Positions 1 through 6,346 of a stretch of 7,556 bases of DNA are shown piece by piece; position 1 is the stretch's first letter, and each line of letters starts with the position of its first letter. The notes below the pieces were generated by a model. The model was not told where the DNA came from. It did not search any database and was given only the letters and a program-made list of their open reading frames with translations. The stretch spans positions 1 to 7,556 of the forward strand of contig JACFNJ010000132.1 in NCBI GenBank assembly GCA_019454865.1. Reading direction: 5' to 3'. Origin of the DNA: Bacteroidia bacterium. GTDB lineage: Bacteria > Bacteroidota > Bacteroidia > UKL13-3. Made by a program: the position numbers and the translations under genes.

Positions 1-260
1 AAACACTTCAATATTTAAGTGCGTGCGATTTAATATATGTAAGTTTTGATGTAGACAGCATTGATAGCAGCCTAAGCAGAGGAACCGGTACACCTGCTGA
101 AAATGGTTTAACATACAATGAAGCGAAATACATTTTACAAACTGTAAGTAAACTAAATAATTTGGCAGGTATTGAAATTACAGAAATTAATCCATTGCTG
201 GATGAAGAAAAACCTATGCAAAAACTAATTGCTAATTTATTAGCAGAAGCCTTGCAATAG
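1..260 (+). CDS. Arginase family ureohydrolase, C-terminal part (5' truncated by window)
   Basis: This is the last 85 codons of a gene that begins before the window; the reading frame starts at base 3 and ends with TAG at 258-260. The fragment carries the ureohydrolase metal-binding signature SFDVDSID (bases 42-65), whose two Asp residues in DVD are expected manganese ligands. GTGTP and NGLT follow. Near the end is ITEINPLLD, matching the arginase EVNP/EINP segment whose Glu contacts the guanidinium group. Arginases hydrolyse L-arginine to ornithine and urea in the cytoplasm. GTGTP plus EINP favours arginase over agmatinase or formimidoylglutamase, but substrate cannot be settled from a fragment. 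The Pro common after the DVDxxD motif is Ser here, as I recall for some other bacterial arginases. It converges on the aldehyde dehydrogenase gene, with 16 nt between the stop codons and no convincing terminator hairpin. Confidence 0.85.
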   Translation, partial: TLQYLSACDLIYVSFDVDSIDSSLSRGTGTPAENGLTYNEAKYILQTVSKLNNLAGIEITEINPLLDEEKPMQKLIANLLAEALQ

Positions 261-276
261 CATTTGAGTTTTTATA

Positions 277-1722
277 TTAAATTTTAATACACACATTTTT
301 TGGTTCAGTAAAAAATCGAAGAGCTTCCCATCCGCCTTCTCTACCTACTCCACTGTTTTTTACTCCACCAAAAGGAGTACGCAAATCACGAAGTAACCAG
401 CAATTAATCCAAACTATCCCAGCACGAATTGCAAATGACATACGATGTGCACGTGTTAAGTTTTCTGTCCAAATGGTACATGCCAATCCGTACTCTGTAG
501 AGTTAGCCATATGCAATACTTCCTCTTCGGTATCAAACGGAGTAATTGTTACTACTGGTCCAAAAATTTCCTCTTGATTGGTTCTACAATTATATTGTAA
601 ACCTTCAATTACAGTAGGAGCAATATACCACCCTTCAGCAAACTCACCTTGCAACTTTACTGCATTTCCACCACACAAAACGCTTCCTCCCTCTTGCTTT
701 GCAAGTTCAATATAGCTTAGTATTTTTTCAAAATGCATTTTGCTCACAATTGATCCAACTTTTGTATCAGCTTGCATCGGGTTACCAACTACCAACTCCA
801 CTTTTACTTTTTCTACAAATGCTTTTTTGAATTTTTCATAAATAGGTCGTTCAATAAATATACGTGAACCACACAAGCATATCTCCCCTTGATTTAAAAA
901 CGATGAACGCAAGGTTTCAGTAAGCATCTTCTCAAAATCACAATCGGCAAAAATGATGTTTGGATTTTTACCACCCAACTCCAAGGATAATTTTTTAAAC
1001 ATAGGTGCTGCCACACGAGCTATTTCAGCACCGGTTTTGGTTCCACCTGTAAAACTTATAGCTTTAATTCCTACATGGCTTGTTATGGCTGAACCTACTT
1101 TAGCACCTAATCCATGTACAATATTTAAAACTCCTGCAGGCAGTCCGGCCTCTATACAAATTTCACTTAACAAATATGCAGTGTACGGAGTAATTTCACT
1201 GGGCTTAGCCACAACACAATTACCGGAAGCAATAGCAGGTGCAATTTTCCAGGTAAATAAATACAAAGGTAAATTCCAAGGCGAAATGCAACCAACTACA
1301 CCTATTGGTGTTCGTAAGGTATAGTTCACAGCATGGTTTCCCATTGGGTGTGCTTCGCTTGCAAAATGTTCAATTGCAGTTCCAAAAAAATGAATATTAC
1401 TTACAGCACGTGGTATCTCTCCATTGCGCGACAACCAAAGGGGTTTGCCTTGATCCATTGTTTCAGCCTCAGCAAATTTTTCAATGTTTTTTTCAATTAA
1501 TGAACTTATGCGCAACATTATTTTGCTTCGCTTTTCGGCTGAAGTATTACTCCACTGTTCAAATGCAGCATTTGCAGCTTGATAAGCCATTTCTACATCT
1601 TGCTCATCACTATCCGGGCAAAGCGAAAAAACTTTTCCCGTAGAAGGGTTATAATTATCAATATATTTTTTTGAAATAGGTTCTACCAATGCACCATTGA
1701 TATAGTTTTTTATTGTTAGCAT
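277..1722 (-). CDS. NAD(P)-dependent aldehyde dehydrogenase, 2-aminomuconate 6-semialdehyde dehydrogenase-like
   Basis: A complete 481-residue aldehyde dehydrogenase, the usual family length, starting at ATG 1722 and ending TAA at 279-277. Visible landmarks are SPWNLPL with catalytic Asn150, the cofactor-binding KPSE at Lys173, FTGGT (224-228), ELGGKNP with general base Glu248, NQGEICLCGSR with nucleophile Cys282, and EEIFGP with Glu385. NQGEICLC and the C-terminal WLLRDLRTPFGG (442-453) followed by GREGG resemble the ALDH8A1, 2-aminomuconate and 2-hydroxymuconate semialdehyde dehydrogenases. In Pseudomonas AMSDH, Arg120 and Arg464 bind substrate carboxylate; Arg105 and Arg445 or Arg448 are plausible equivalents here, by inference. 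The likely role is cytoplasmic oxidation of 2-aminomuconate semialdehyde in kynurenine-route tryptophan breakdown, though no other kynurenine gene lies in the window. It sits 113 nt downstream of the short-chain dehydrogenase gene and has a -7-like box 4 nt before its ATG. Enzyme class is certain; the substrate is moderately supported. Confidence 0.93.
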   Translation of the reverse strand: MLTIKNYINGALVEPISKKYIDNYNPSTGKVFSLCPDSDEQDVEMAYQAANAAFEQWSNTSAEKRSKIMLRISSLIEKNIEKFAEAETMDQGKPLWLSRNGEIPRAVSNIHFFGTAIEHFASEAHPMGNHAVNYTLRTPIGVVGCISPWNLPLYLFTWKIAPAIASGNCVVAKPSEITPYTAYLLSEICIEAGLPAGVLNIVHGLGAKVGSAITSHVGIKAISFTGGTKTGAEIARVAAPMFKKLSLELGGKNPNIIFADCDFEKMLTETLRSSFLNQGEICLCGSRIFIERPIYEKFKKAFVEKVKVELVVGNPMQADTKVGSIVSKMHFEKILSYIELAKQEGGSVLCGGNAVKLQGEFAEGWYIAPTVIEGLQYNCRTNQEEIFGPVVTITPFDTEEEVLHMANSTEYGLACTIWTENLTRAHRMSFAIRAGIVWINCWLLRDLRTPFGGVKNSGVGREGGWEALRFFTEPKNVCIKI

Positions 1723-1726
1723 AAAG

Positions 1727-1734
1727 CAAAAATA
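1727..1734 (-). promoter_or_regulatory. Candidate Bacteroidota -7 box for the aldehyde dehydrogenase gene
   Basis: Read on the minus strand this is TATTTTTG, an exact fit to the Bacteroidota -7 consensus TAnnTTTG. It ends only 4 nt before the ATG at 1722, so transcription from it would give an mRNA with almost no 5' leader. No good TTTG -33 box is visible at the usual spacing; there is only a T-rich stretch (complement of 1756-1760). The bases just upstream (AACTTC) are the same as those before the tRNA-Ala -7 box. Confidence 0.4.
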
Positions 1735-1798
1735 GAAGTTTTAAAACGGATATTTAAAAAAGATAATTAATTCAATACAATAAATGATACTTATATTT

Positions 1799-1815
1799 AA
1801 GACTTAATAAGTCTT
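1799..1815 (-). terminator. Weak hairpin downstream of the short-chain dehydrogenase gene
   Basis: AAGACTT (1799-1805) and AAGTCTT (1809-1815) form a perfect 7-bp stem with a 3-nt loop, about 20 nt after the dehydrogenase stop codon. The stem has only two G-C pairs and is followed on the minus strand by AAATATAA rather than a run of T, so it is at best a weak terminator or a transcript-end stabiliser. Confidence 0.25.
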
Positions 1816-1835
1816 TTAAAAATCCTTCTAATTAG

Positions 1836-2534
1836 CTATTTAGTTTTAGGTCCTTTGGGTTGCAATGGACGAATTTCTAAATTCACTGTATGAAAATTAT
1901 CCGGTGCTTGCAAAGCATATAAAATATTAGCCGCCACATCTTCAGGCATCAACATATAATCATGTGGTTTTATATTTGCACTGTTCCTGAAAAAATCTGT
2001 TTTAGTACTTCCCGGATAAATACAAGTTACTTTAATTTTAAAATCACGCACTTCTTTAAACAACGATTCACTTAGTCCTTTTACAGCCCATTTACTTGCA
2101 CAATATGCGGCTACTTGTGGCATTCCTTCTAATGCTGCCGTTGATGCTATGTTTACAATGTGCCCACATTGTTGTTGCTTCATAATTGGTAATACTTGCT
2201 TGCAGCAATAAAATATACCATTTACATTGGTTTGCATCATTTCATCCCACTGGGTATAGGTCATTTCTTCTAACCAACCAAAGTACCCAAGCCCTGCATT
2301 ATTTATTAAAATATGAATAGCTGCTTGCTCTTTTATAATTCTATTAAAAACTGTTTCTACTTCTTCCTTATTACGAATATCACAGGATATATATGAGAAA
2401 TTAGGGTGAGAAATTTGATTATTTCTTCCCAAACCATATACCATACAACCTTGCTGCAATAATTGCAATGCAGTGTGATATCCAATGCCTTTACTTACTC
2501 CGGTAACTACCGCCACTTTATTTTTTAATTCCAT
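1836..2534 (-). CDS. Classical short-chain dehydrogenase/reductase (3-oxoacyl-ACP reductase-like)
   Basis: A complete 232-residue SDR from ATG 2534 to TAG at 1838-1836, slightly shorter than the typical 245-250. The Rossmann cofactor loop TGVSKGIG is at residues 11-18, NNAG at 78-81, the catalytic Asn is probably Asn103, Ser131 precedes the YCASK active site (Tyr144, Lys148), and the PG motif is at 174-175. Arg37 after the second strand suggests NADP(H). It should be a soluble cytoplasmic oxidoreductase; the substrate cannot be read from the sequence. The start is 4 nt after the stop of the DUF2279-type gene, so the two are almost certainly cotranscribed. The aldehyde dehydrogenase gene follows 113 nt later, so involvement in the same catabolic route is possible but unproven. 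Confidence 0.92.
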   Translation of the reverse strand: MELKNKVAVVTGVSKGIGYHTALQLLQQGCMVYGLGRNNQISHPNFSYISCDIRNKEEVETVFNRIIKEQAAIHILINNAGLGYFGWLEEMTYTQWDEMMQTNVNGIFYCCKQVLPIMKQQQCGHIVNIASTAALEGMPQVAAYCASKWAVKGLSESLFKEVRDFKIKVTCIYPGSTKTDFFRNSANIKPHDYMLMPEDVAANILYALQAPDNFHTVNLEIRPLQPKGPKTK

Positions 2535-2538
2535 AATT

Positions 2539-3408
2539 TTAATAAAATAGTAACCAATGTTTTGATGTGCCTTTATCTTCTGTATATTTAATTCCCGGCA
2601 TGGGTATATGAAAAATATCTAATGAATTTCGGATTGCTGTTAATGTTTTGTTTTTAGTTTTTAAAGCCTGAAGGTTTAAATCAATACCTACCATAAATTC
2701 TCTTCGTAAAGGCGGTGCACTATTCCAACCTTCAATACCATAACCGGCAGCCAAATTTATAATCTCAGGCCAATATCTTCCAATACCAGAAGGTAAAATA
2801 TTATGCATATTAAAAGTTAACCAATAAATGTGATAATCGTATCGTTCACTTAGTCTAAAGTTTCGCTCAGCAGGATAATAACTGTACTTAAACATTACAT
2901 TTTTTAAACTTGGATATTTTTCTTGCAAAGTACCATAAGCTATACCGCTAAAATTGGCAGCCAAGTCAGTTAATGAAAATCCATAAGGTGACATTGCATC
3001 ACCTATTTCAATACTTAATGCCCAAAAAGCAGGTAATGCAATTCCGGTATATATCCTTGTTTTTTCTGAAAAATCAGCCCATTTCATGGATTCATTAATT
3101 GCCACAGTAAATGCATAGGAAGTGAAAGCATGACCAAATTTGTCTAAACCCAAACTGTAATTATTCCAAAAACCATCTTTTTCAAAATGAAAAGGTTGTG
3201 CTGTACTTTTCCACCACCAATCGTATTCAATTAATGTACTTCCCGTTTGTTGTACAACCAATCCGGCTATAACCAATGATTTTTTGAAATCGAAATTGTC
3301 GATTGATTTTTTTTTATCATTTGAATGTATTGCTACTGTATCGCTTTGTGCATGTACACAATTTACAATGCATATTAAAAAAAGCAGAATACCCAACCGA
3401 TACATCAT
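2539..3408 (-). CDS. Exported DUF2279 (YfiM-like) protein of unknown function
   Basis: A complete 289-residue protein from ATG 3408 (a second ATG follows at 3405) to TAA at 2541-2539. Residues 1-20 form a signal peptide: a hydrophobic core LGILLFLICIV, then CVHA before Gln21. There is no proper lipobox, so cleavage by signal peptidase I is more likely than lipidation. The core around residues 80-165 has features I associate with DUF2279: DKFGH (89-93), a hydrophobic helix around 120-135, EIGDAMSPYGFS (134-145), then SLTDLAAN with Asp148 and Asn152. The conserved His, Glu and Asp residues could be functional, but I know of no proven activity for the family. The C-terminal third is rich in aromatic residues. 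It begins 1 nt after the stop of the outer-membrane-like gene and ends 4 nt before the dehydrogenase, so it is the middle gene of a tight operon. The export prediction is firm; the family call is from memory of the motif. Confidence 0.8.
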   Translation of the reverse strand: MMYRLGILLFLICIVNCVHAQSDTVAIHSNDKKKSIDNFDFKKSLVIAGLVVQQTGSTLIEYDWWWKSTAQPFHFEKDGFWNNYSLGLDKFGHAFTSYAFTVAINESMKWADFSEKTRIYTGIALPAFWALSIEIGDAMSPYGFSLTDLAANFSGIAYGTLQEKYPSLKNVMFKYSYYPAERNFRLSERYDYHIYWLTFNMHNILPSGIGRYWPEIINLAAGYGIEGWNSAPPLRREFMVGIDLNLQALKTKNKTLTAIRNSLDIFHIPMPGIKYTEDKGTSKHWLLFY

Positions 3409-3409
3409 T

Positions 3410-4240
3410 TTACAACTCCAAATAAATACCTACGGTATGTAAATTAACCTTTTTGTTATAAAACTGTCCTCTTTCATCATAACCACTAAGATAATTATAA
3501 GCTAATCGTATATTTTTGCTTTGTGTTTTTGAAATAACATATCCCAACTGTAAGTTTTGTGTTGTACCAAAATTAAACTCCTGTCTAAACTTAACATCAC
3601 CTGCAACGTATAAAGCATAAATCTTATTCCATTGCAATACTTGTATCTCAGCACCGGTTTGCAGCATTATTTTTTTCGACCAATCTATTGGCATAGTTTC
3701 ACCTATTTTAAAATTATCAAAATAATAAAAGCCTTCATAAAACATCAATCGATTTTGTAGCAAGCGATGAATACTAAATAATTGCCCGTAATCTTTAACA
3801 TAATTTTTTGGTGTAATTCCGGCTATCAATGCATCATCTGCTATATGCTGGCTGGTGTGTCCTAATCCACCACGCAAGTACCATTGTTTTGATAGCTCCA
3901 GGTCAAAAAGTAAATCCACAAAAAAATCAACATTCAATACACTACCATGCTTAACATAACGCTCAAGTGTAAGGTATGTACTGCCTGCCAAACTCACTTG
4001 TAGTATTTTATTAAATCCTTTAGCATTTATGATAGGAAATTGAGTTCCCATACTTCCGTAAAACTCGGTTCCTTGTGTTCGTTTTAATAATTGCAAGCGA
4101 TGTGTACGTGCATCAGCAGTATATGCAGGAATTAATCTTTCAGGCATTAACTGAAACTGCAATATTTTGGTAGAATCTGTATTTCCAAAGGACTGGAAAC
4201 AACAAAAAATTCCTAAACAAAAACAAAAAATACTGCGCAT
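3410..4240 (-). CDS. Putative outer-membrane beta-barrel protein, DUF1207-like
   Basis: I place the start at ATG 4240, giving 276 residues. The frame extends 12 codons further to a GTG at 4276, but the ATG gives a compact signal peptide directly: MRSIFCFCLGIFCCFQSFG, then polar NTDSTK. After the signal come LIPAYTADAR (36-45), many short alternating hydrophobic/aromatic segments typical of beta strands, GHTSQHIADD (127-136) and NYLSGYDERGQFYNK near the end. The last strand, VNLHTVGIYLEL, is amphipathic as in outer-membrane barrels. The ADAR and GHxSxHxxD pattern recalls DUF1207, a poorly characterised outer-membrane family, but I give that match moderate weight. It is first in the operon with the DUF2279-type gene (1 nt gap) and the dehydrogenase. 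A one-mismatch -7-like box (TACATTTT, complement of 4288-4295) lies upstream. The stop is TAA at 3412-3410. Confidence 0.75.
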   Translation of the reverse strand: MRSIFCFCLGIFCCFQSFGNTDSTKILQFQLMPERLIPAYTADARTHRLQLLKRTQGTEFYGSMGTQFPIINAKGFNKILQVSLAGSTYLTLERYVKHGSVLNVDFFVDLLFDLELSKQWYLRGGLGHTSQHIADDALIAGITPKNYVKDYGQLFSIHRLLQNRLMFYEGFYYFDNFKIGETMPIDWSKKIMLQTGAEIQVLQWNKIYALYVAGDVKFRQEFNFGTTQNLQLGYVISKTQSKNIRLAYNYLSGYDERGQFYNKKVNLHTVGIYLEL

Positions 4241-4351
4241 TAAGTGCAATATATAGGATTGGATGAAATAGCGCACATTATTTTATAAAAATGTAAGTGG
4301 AAAATTGAAATGAAAAAAGTAAAGAATACAGAGTAAATGAATTAGGCTTTG

Positions 4352-4425
<74 letters not shown>

Positions 4426-4436
4426 ATTTTTTTGTG

Positions 4437-4467
4437 CAAATATAGAAGTTGAACGTGCATAGGCAAA
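4437..4467 (-). promoter_or_regulatory. Bacteroidota-type promoter of tRNA-Ala
   Basis: On the minus strand there is TTTG (complement of 4464-4467), exactly 19 nt, then TATATTTG (complement of 4437-4444). This is a full match to the Bacteroidota primary sigma factor consensus TTTG-N19-TAnnTTTG. The -7 box ends 11 nt before the first base of the mature tRNA, leaving a short leader of roughly 5-8 nt for RNase P to remove. Confidence 0.85.
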
Positions 4468-4699
4468 TTAATTTTACATAAACTCATTACTAATTATATA
4501 GGCTTTTGAGAATTATAAACTAATGTGTAAAACATTGAGATAGAAAAGAAAAAATAATAAGTATTTTAGCAACTTTGAGTTGTAAAAATGGCATTAAGCT
4601 GGAATGAAATATGAAATAGAGCAAGTAAGAATTTGAAAAAGTGTTTTCTAATTTCTTTCAGAAATTTCAAATGAAAGTATGCATAAAGATTGTTTTGTT
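4468..4699. other. Intergenic stretch without a recognisable gene
   Basis: This AT-rich stretch lies between the tRNA-Ala promoter and the 3' end of the class V PLP enzyme gene. I found no open frame of note and no RNA gene. Two small inverted repeats are present, CAACT-TTG-AGTTG at 4570-4582 and AATTTCT-TTC-AGAAATT at 4650-4666. The second is 34 nt past the PLP enzyme stop and could end its transcript, but no T-run follows on that strand. Confidence 0.5.
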
Positions 4700-6184
4700 T
4701 TAAGGCTTCTTTATCCTAAACCAACCTTCAACAATTTTTTCTTCATTATTTGGGATAGTATTATGCACAAATTCATTGGTGTGATTGTCGTATGAATAAT
4801 CATTTTTCCATTCATTGTAATGGAGTGCAGTTTGCGTTACAGCATTAATGATATAATCAATTTCTTCATCCGTCATCGTTGGATGAATTGACACACGTAT
4901 CCATCCCGGTTTATCCGACAAATCACCTTGATCAATTTTACATGTTATTTCATGTGAATAATCCTTAGAAACATTTAATAAAAAATGTCCGTATGTACCG
5001 GCACATGAGCATCCGCCACGTGTTTGAACACCAAATTTATCGTTCAATAGTTTAACACCAAGATTATAGTGCAATCCATCAATATAAAAAGATAATACAC
5101 CAAGTCTATCTTCAACATTGCCTGCTAACAAATGCAATTTTGGTATCGCTTTTAAAGCAGGAATTAATTTATGTAAGATCTCTTCCTCACGTTGCAACAT
5201 TTTATCAATACCCATTTGCTCTTTCAACTGAACACAAAGCGCAGTTTTTATAGTTTGCAAAAAAGGAGGAGTTCCGCCATCTTCCCTACTTTCTATATCC
5301 TCAATATAGCCATGTTCTTTCCATGGATTTGTCCATTTAACGGTTCCACCACCCGGATTATCCGGCACATTAAGCGTATATAATGCTGAATTAAAAATAA
5401 CAATACCTGTAGTTCCCGGCCCTCCAAGAAACTTATGAGGAGAGAAAAATATCGCATCTAAATATTGCAATGGATTTGCAGGGTGCATATCTATTTTTAC
5501 ATAAGGAGCAGAACAAGCAAAATCAACAAAACAATAGCCTCCATGCTTATGCATTATTTCTGCTATCTCATAGTATGGGGTTTGAATACCGGTAACATTA
5601 GAGCAGGCAGTTACGGATGCATATTTTATTTTTCTGTCTTTGTACTTTTCTAAAAGTAGTTCTAAATTTTTCAGCTCAACCAACCCTTTTTCATTTGGCA
5701 TTATCCATTCTATATCACATATTGTTTCCAGCCATGAAGTTTGATTGGAATGGTGCTCCATGTGGGTAACAAATACAACCGGCTTCTCTACATCCGGTAT
5801 ATTTATTCGGTTTTTGTGTTGCTCAGCAATACGTAAACCTAATATTCGCTGAAATTTGTTAATTACACCGGTCATTCCGGAACCATAAGAAATTATACAA
5901 TCTTGCTGCCCTGCATTAACATGGGTTTTTATAATTTTTCGTGCTTTGTTGTATGCTGTTGTCATTAAACTTCCAGTAGTGGAAGTTTCGGTATGTGTAT
6001 TTGCTACAAATGGACCAAACTCTTGTATTAACTTTTCTTCTATTGGTTTATAAAGTCTTCCACTTGCTGTCCAATCTGCATAAATAATACGTTTTTCTCC
6101 GTAAGGAAAATGAAAGTGCTGCTGGTTGCCAATAATATTATCCCTAAAGGGTTTAAAATAATTTTCAAGTAAAGATTTACTCAT
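4700..6184 (-). CDS. Class V PLP-dependent enzyme, cysteine desulfurase/selenocysteine lyase-like
   Basis: I choose ATG 6184 (494 residues) over the in-frame TTG at 6205, because MSKSLLENYF follows directly and an exact -7 box lies 18 nt upstream. The fold is that of class V aminotransferases: YADWTASGR (35-43), THMEHHSN (140-147) whose His should stack on the PLP ring, SNVTG (195-199), VDFACSAPY (220-228) with Asp221 for the pyridine nitrogen, and SPHK with Lys251 as the Schiff-base lysine. RGGCSCAG (389-396) aligns with the R-x-G-H-H-C-A motif of SufS, putting Cys394 at the persulfide-forming position. At 494 residues it is longer than SufS (about 406), with a polar C-terminal tail after about residue 455. 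The likely reaction is removal of sulfur or a similar group from an amino acid in the cytoplasm. No suf or isc genes are adjacent, so it is probably not the main Fe-S desulfurase. It appears monocistronic. Confidence 0.88.
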   Translation of the reverse strand: MSKSLLENYFKPFRDNIIGNQQHFHFPYGEKRIIYADWTASGRLYKPIEEKLIQEFGPFVANTHTETSTTGSLMTTAYNKARKIIKTHVNAGQQDCIISYGSGMTGVINKFQRILGLRIAEQHKNRINIPDVEKPVVFVTHMEHHSNQTSWLETICDIEWIMPNEKGLVELKNLELLLEKYKDRKIKYASVTACSNVTGIQTPYYEIAEIMHKHGGYCFVDFACSAPYVKIDMHPANPLQYLDAIFFSPHKFLGGPGTTGIVIFNSALYTLNVPDNPGGGTVKWTNPWKEHGYIEDIESREDGGTPPFLQTIKTALCVQLKEQMGIDKMLQREEEILHKLIPALKAIPKLHLLAGNVEDRLGVLSFYIDGLHYNLGVKLLNDKFGVQTRGGCSCAGTYGHFLLNVSKDYSHEITCKIDQGDLSDKPGWIRVSIHPTMTDEEIDYIINAVTQTALHYNEWKNDYSYDNHTNEFVHNTIPNNEEKIVEGWFRIKKP

Positions 6185-6202
6185 ATAGTTTATACAATTG
6201 GG

Positions 6203-6210
6203 CAAATGTA
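6203..6210 (-). promoter_or_regulatory. Candidate -7 box for the class V PLP enzyme gene
   Basis: On the minus strand this reads TACATTTG, an exact TAnnTTTG match, 18 nt before the ATG at 6184. The predicted leader would be about 12-15 nt. No TTTG is visible at the usual -33 spacing. Its position also supports the ATG at 6184, since a start at TTG 6205 would overlap the box. Confidence 0.4.
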
Positions 6211-6309
6211 AAAAAATTGATTCATAGTACTCTAACTTTATTTGTGTGCGCTAAAATTGCATGAATAAACTCAATTATTTATTAATAAAACAATTCACGT
6301 TATTATATT

Positions 6310-6340
6310 TTTCATTTACTTACCTCAACACATATATTTG
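6310..6340 (+). promoter_or_regulatory. Candidate promoter of the asparaginase gene
   Basis: TATATTTG at 6333-6340 matches the Bacteroidota -7 consensus exactly, and TTTC at 6310-6313 is a one-mismatch -33 box with the preferred 19-nt spacer. The -7 box ends 6 nt before the ATG at 6347, so the transcript would start at or within a few bases of the start codon. Confidence 0.5.
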
Positions 6341-6346
6341 CCAGAT

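Noticed and set aside
275..289. AT-only inverted repeat TATTAAA-T-TTTAATA at the end of the aldehyde dehydrogenase gene, as a bidirectional terminator
   Set aside because: It has no G-C pairs and a 1-nt loop, and it spans the stop codon; the symmetry is easily explained by AT richness.
953..1643. Two overlapping + strand open frames (953-1324 and 1305-1643) opposite the aldehyde dehydrogenase gene
   Set aside because: Their translations show no domain, and the minus strand codes for a complete, well conserved enzyme over the same bases.
4288..4295. TACATTTT (minus strand) as the promoter of the outer-membrane-like operon
   Set aside because: It has one mismatch to TAnnTTTG and no -33 box at a good distance; too weak to list as a feature.
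4650..4666. AATTTCT-TTC-AGAAATT hairpin as terminator of the PLP enzyme gene
   Set aside because: The stem is perfect, but it has one G-C pair and no T-run follows it on the minus strand, so I note it only within the intergenic entry.
5192..5653. Two short + strand frames (5192-5383 and 5465-5653) inside the class V PLP enzyme gene
   Set aside because: They are antisense to conserved PLP-enzyme sequence and have no recognisable content.
4700..6184. Reading the class V enzyme as kynureninase, which would complete a kynurenine link with the aldehyde dehydrogenase
   Set aside because: The RGGCSCAG motif and EHHSN segment point to the cysteine desulfurase-like branch instead.
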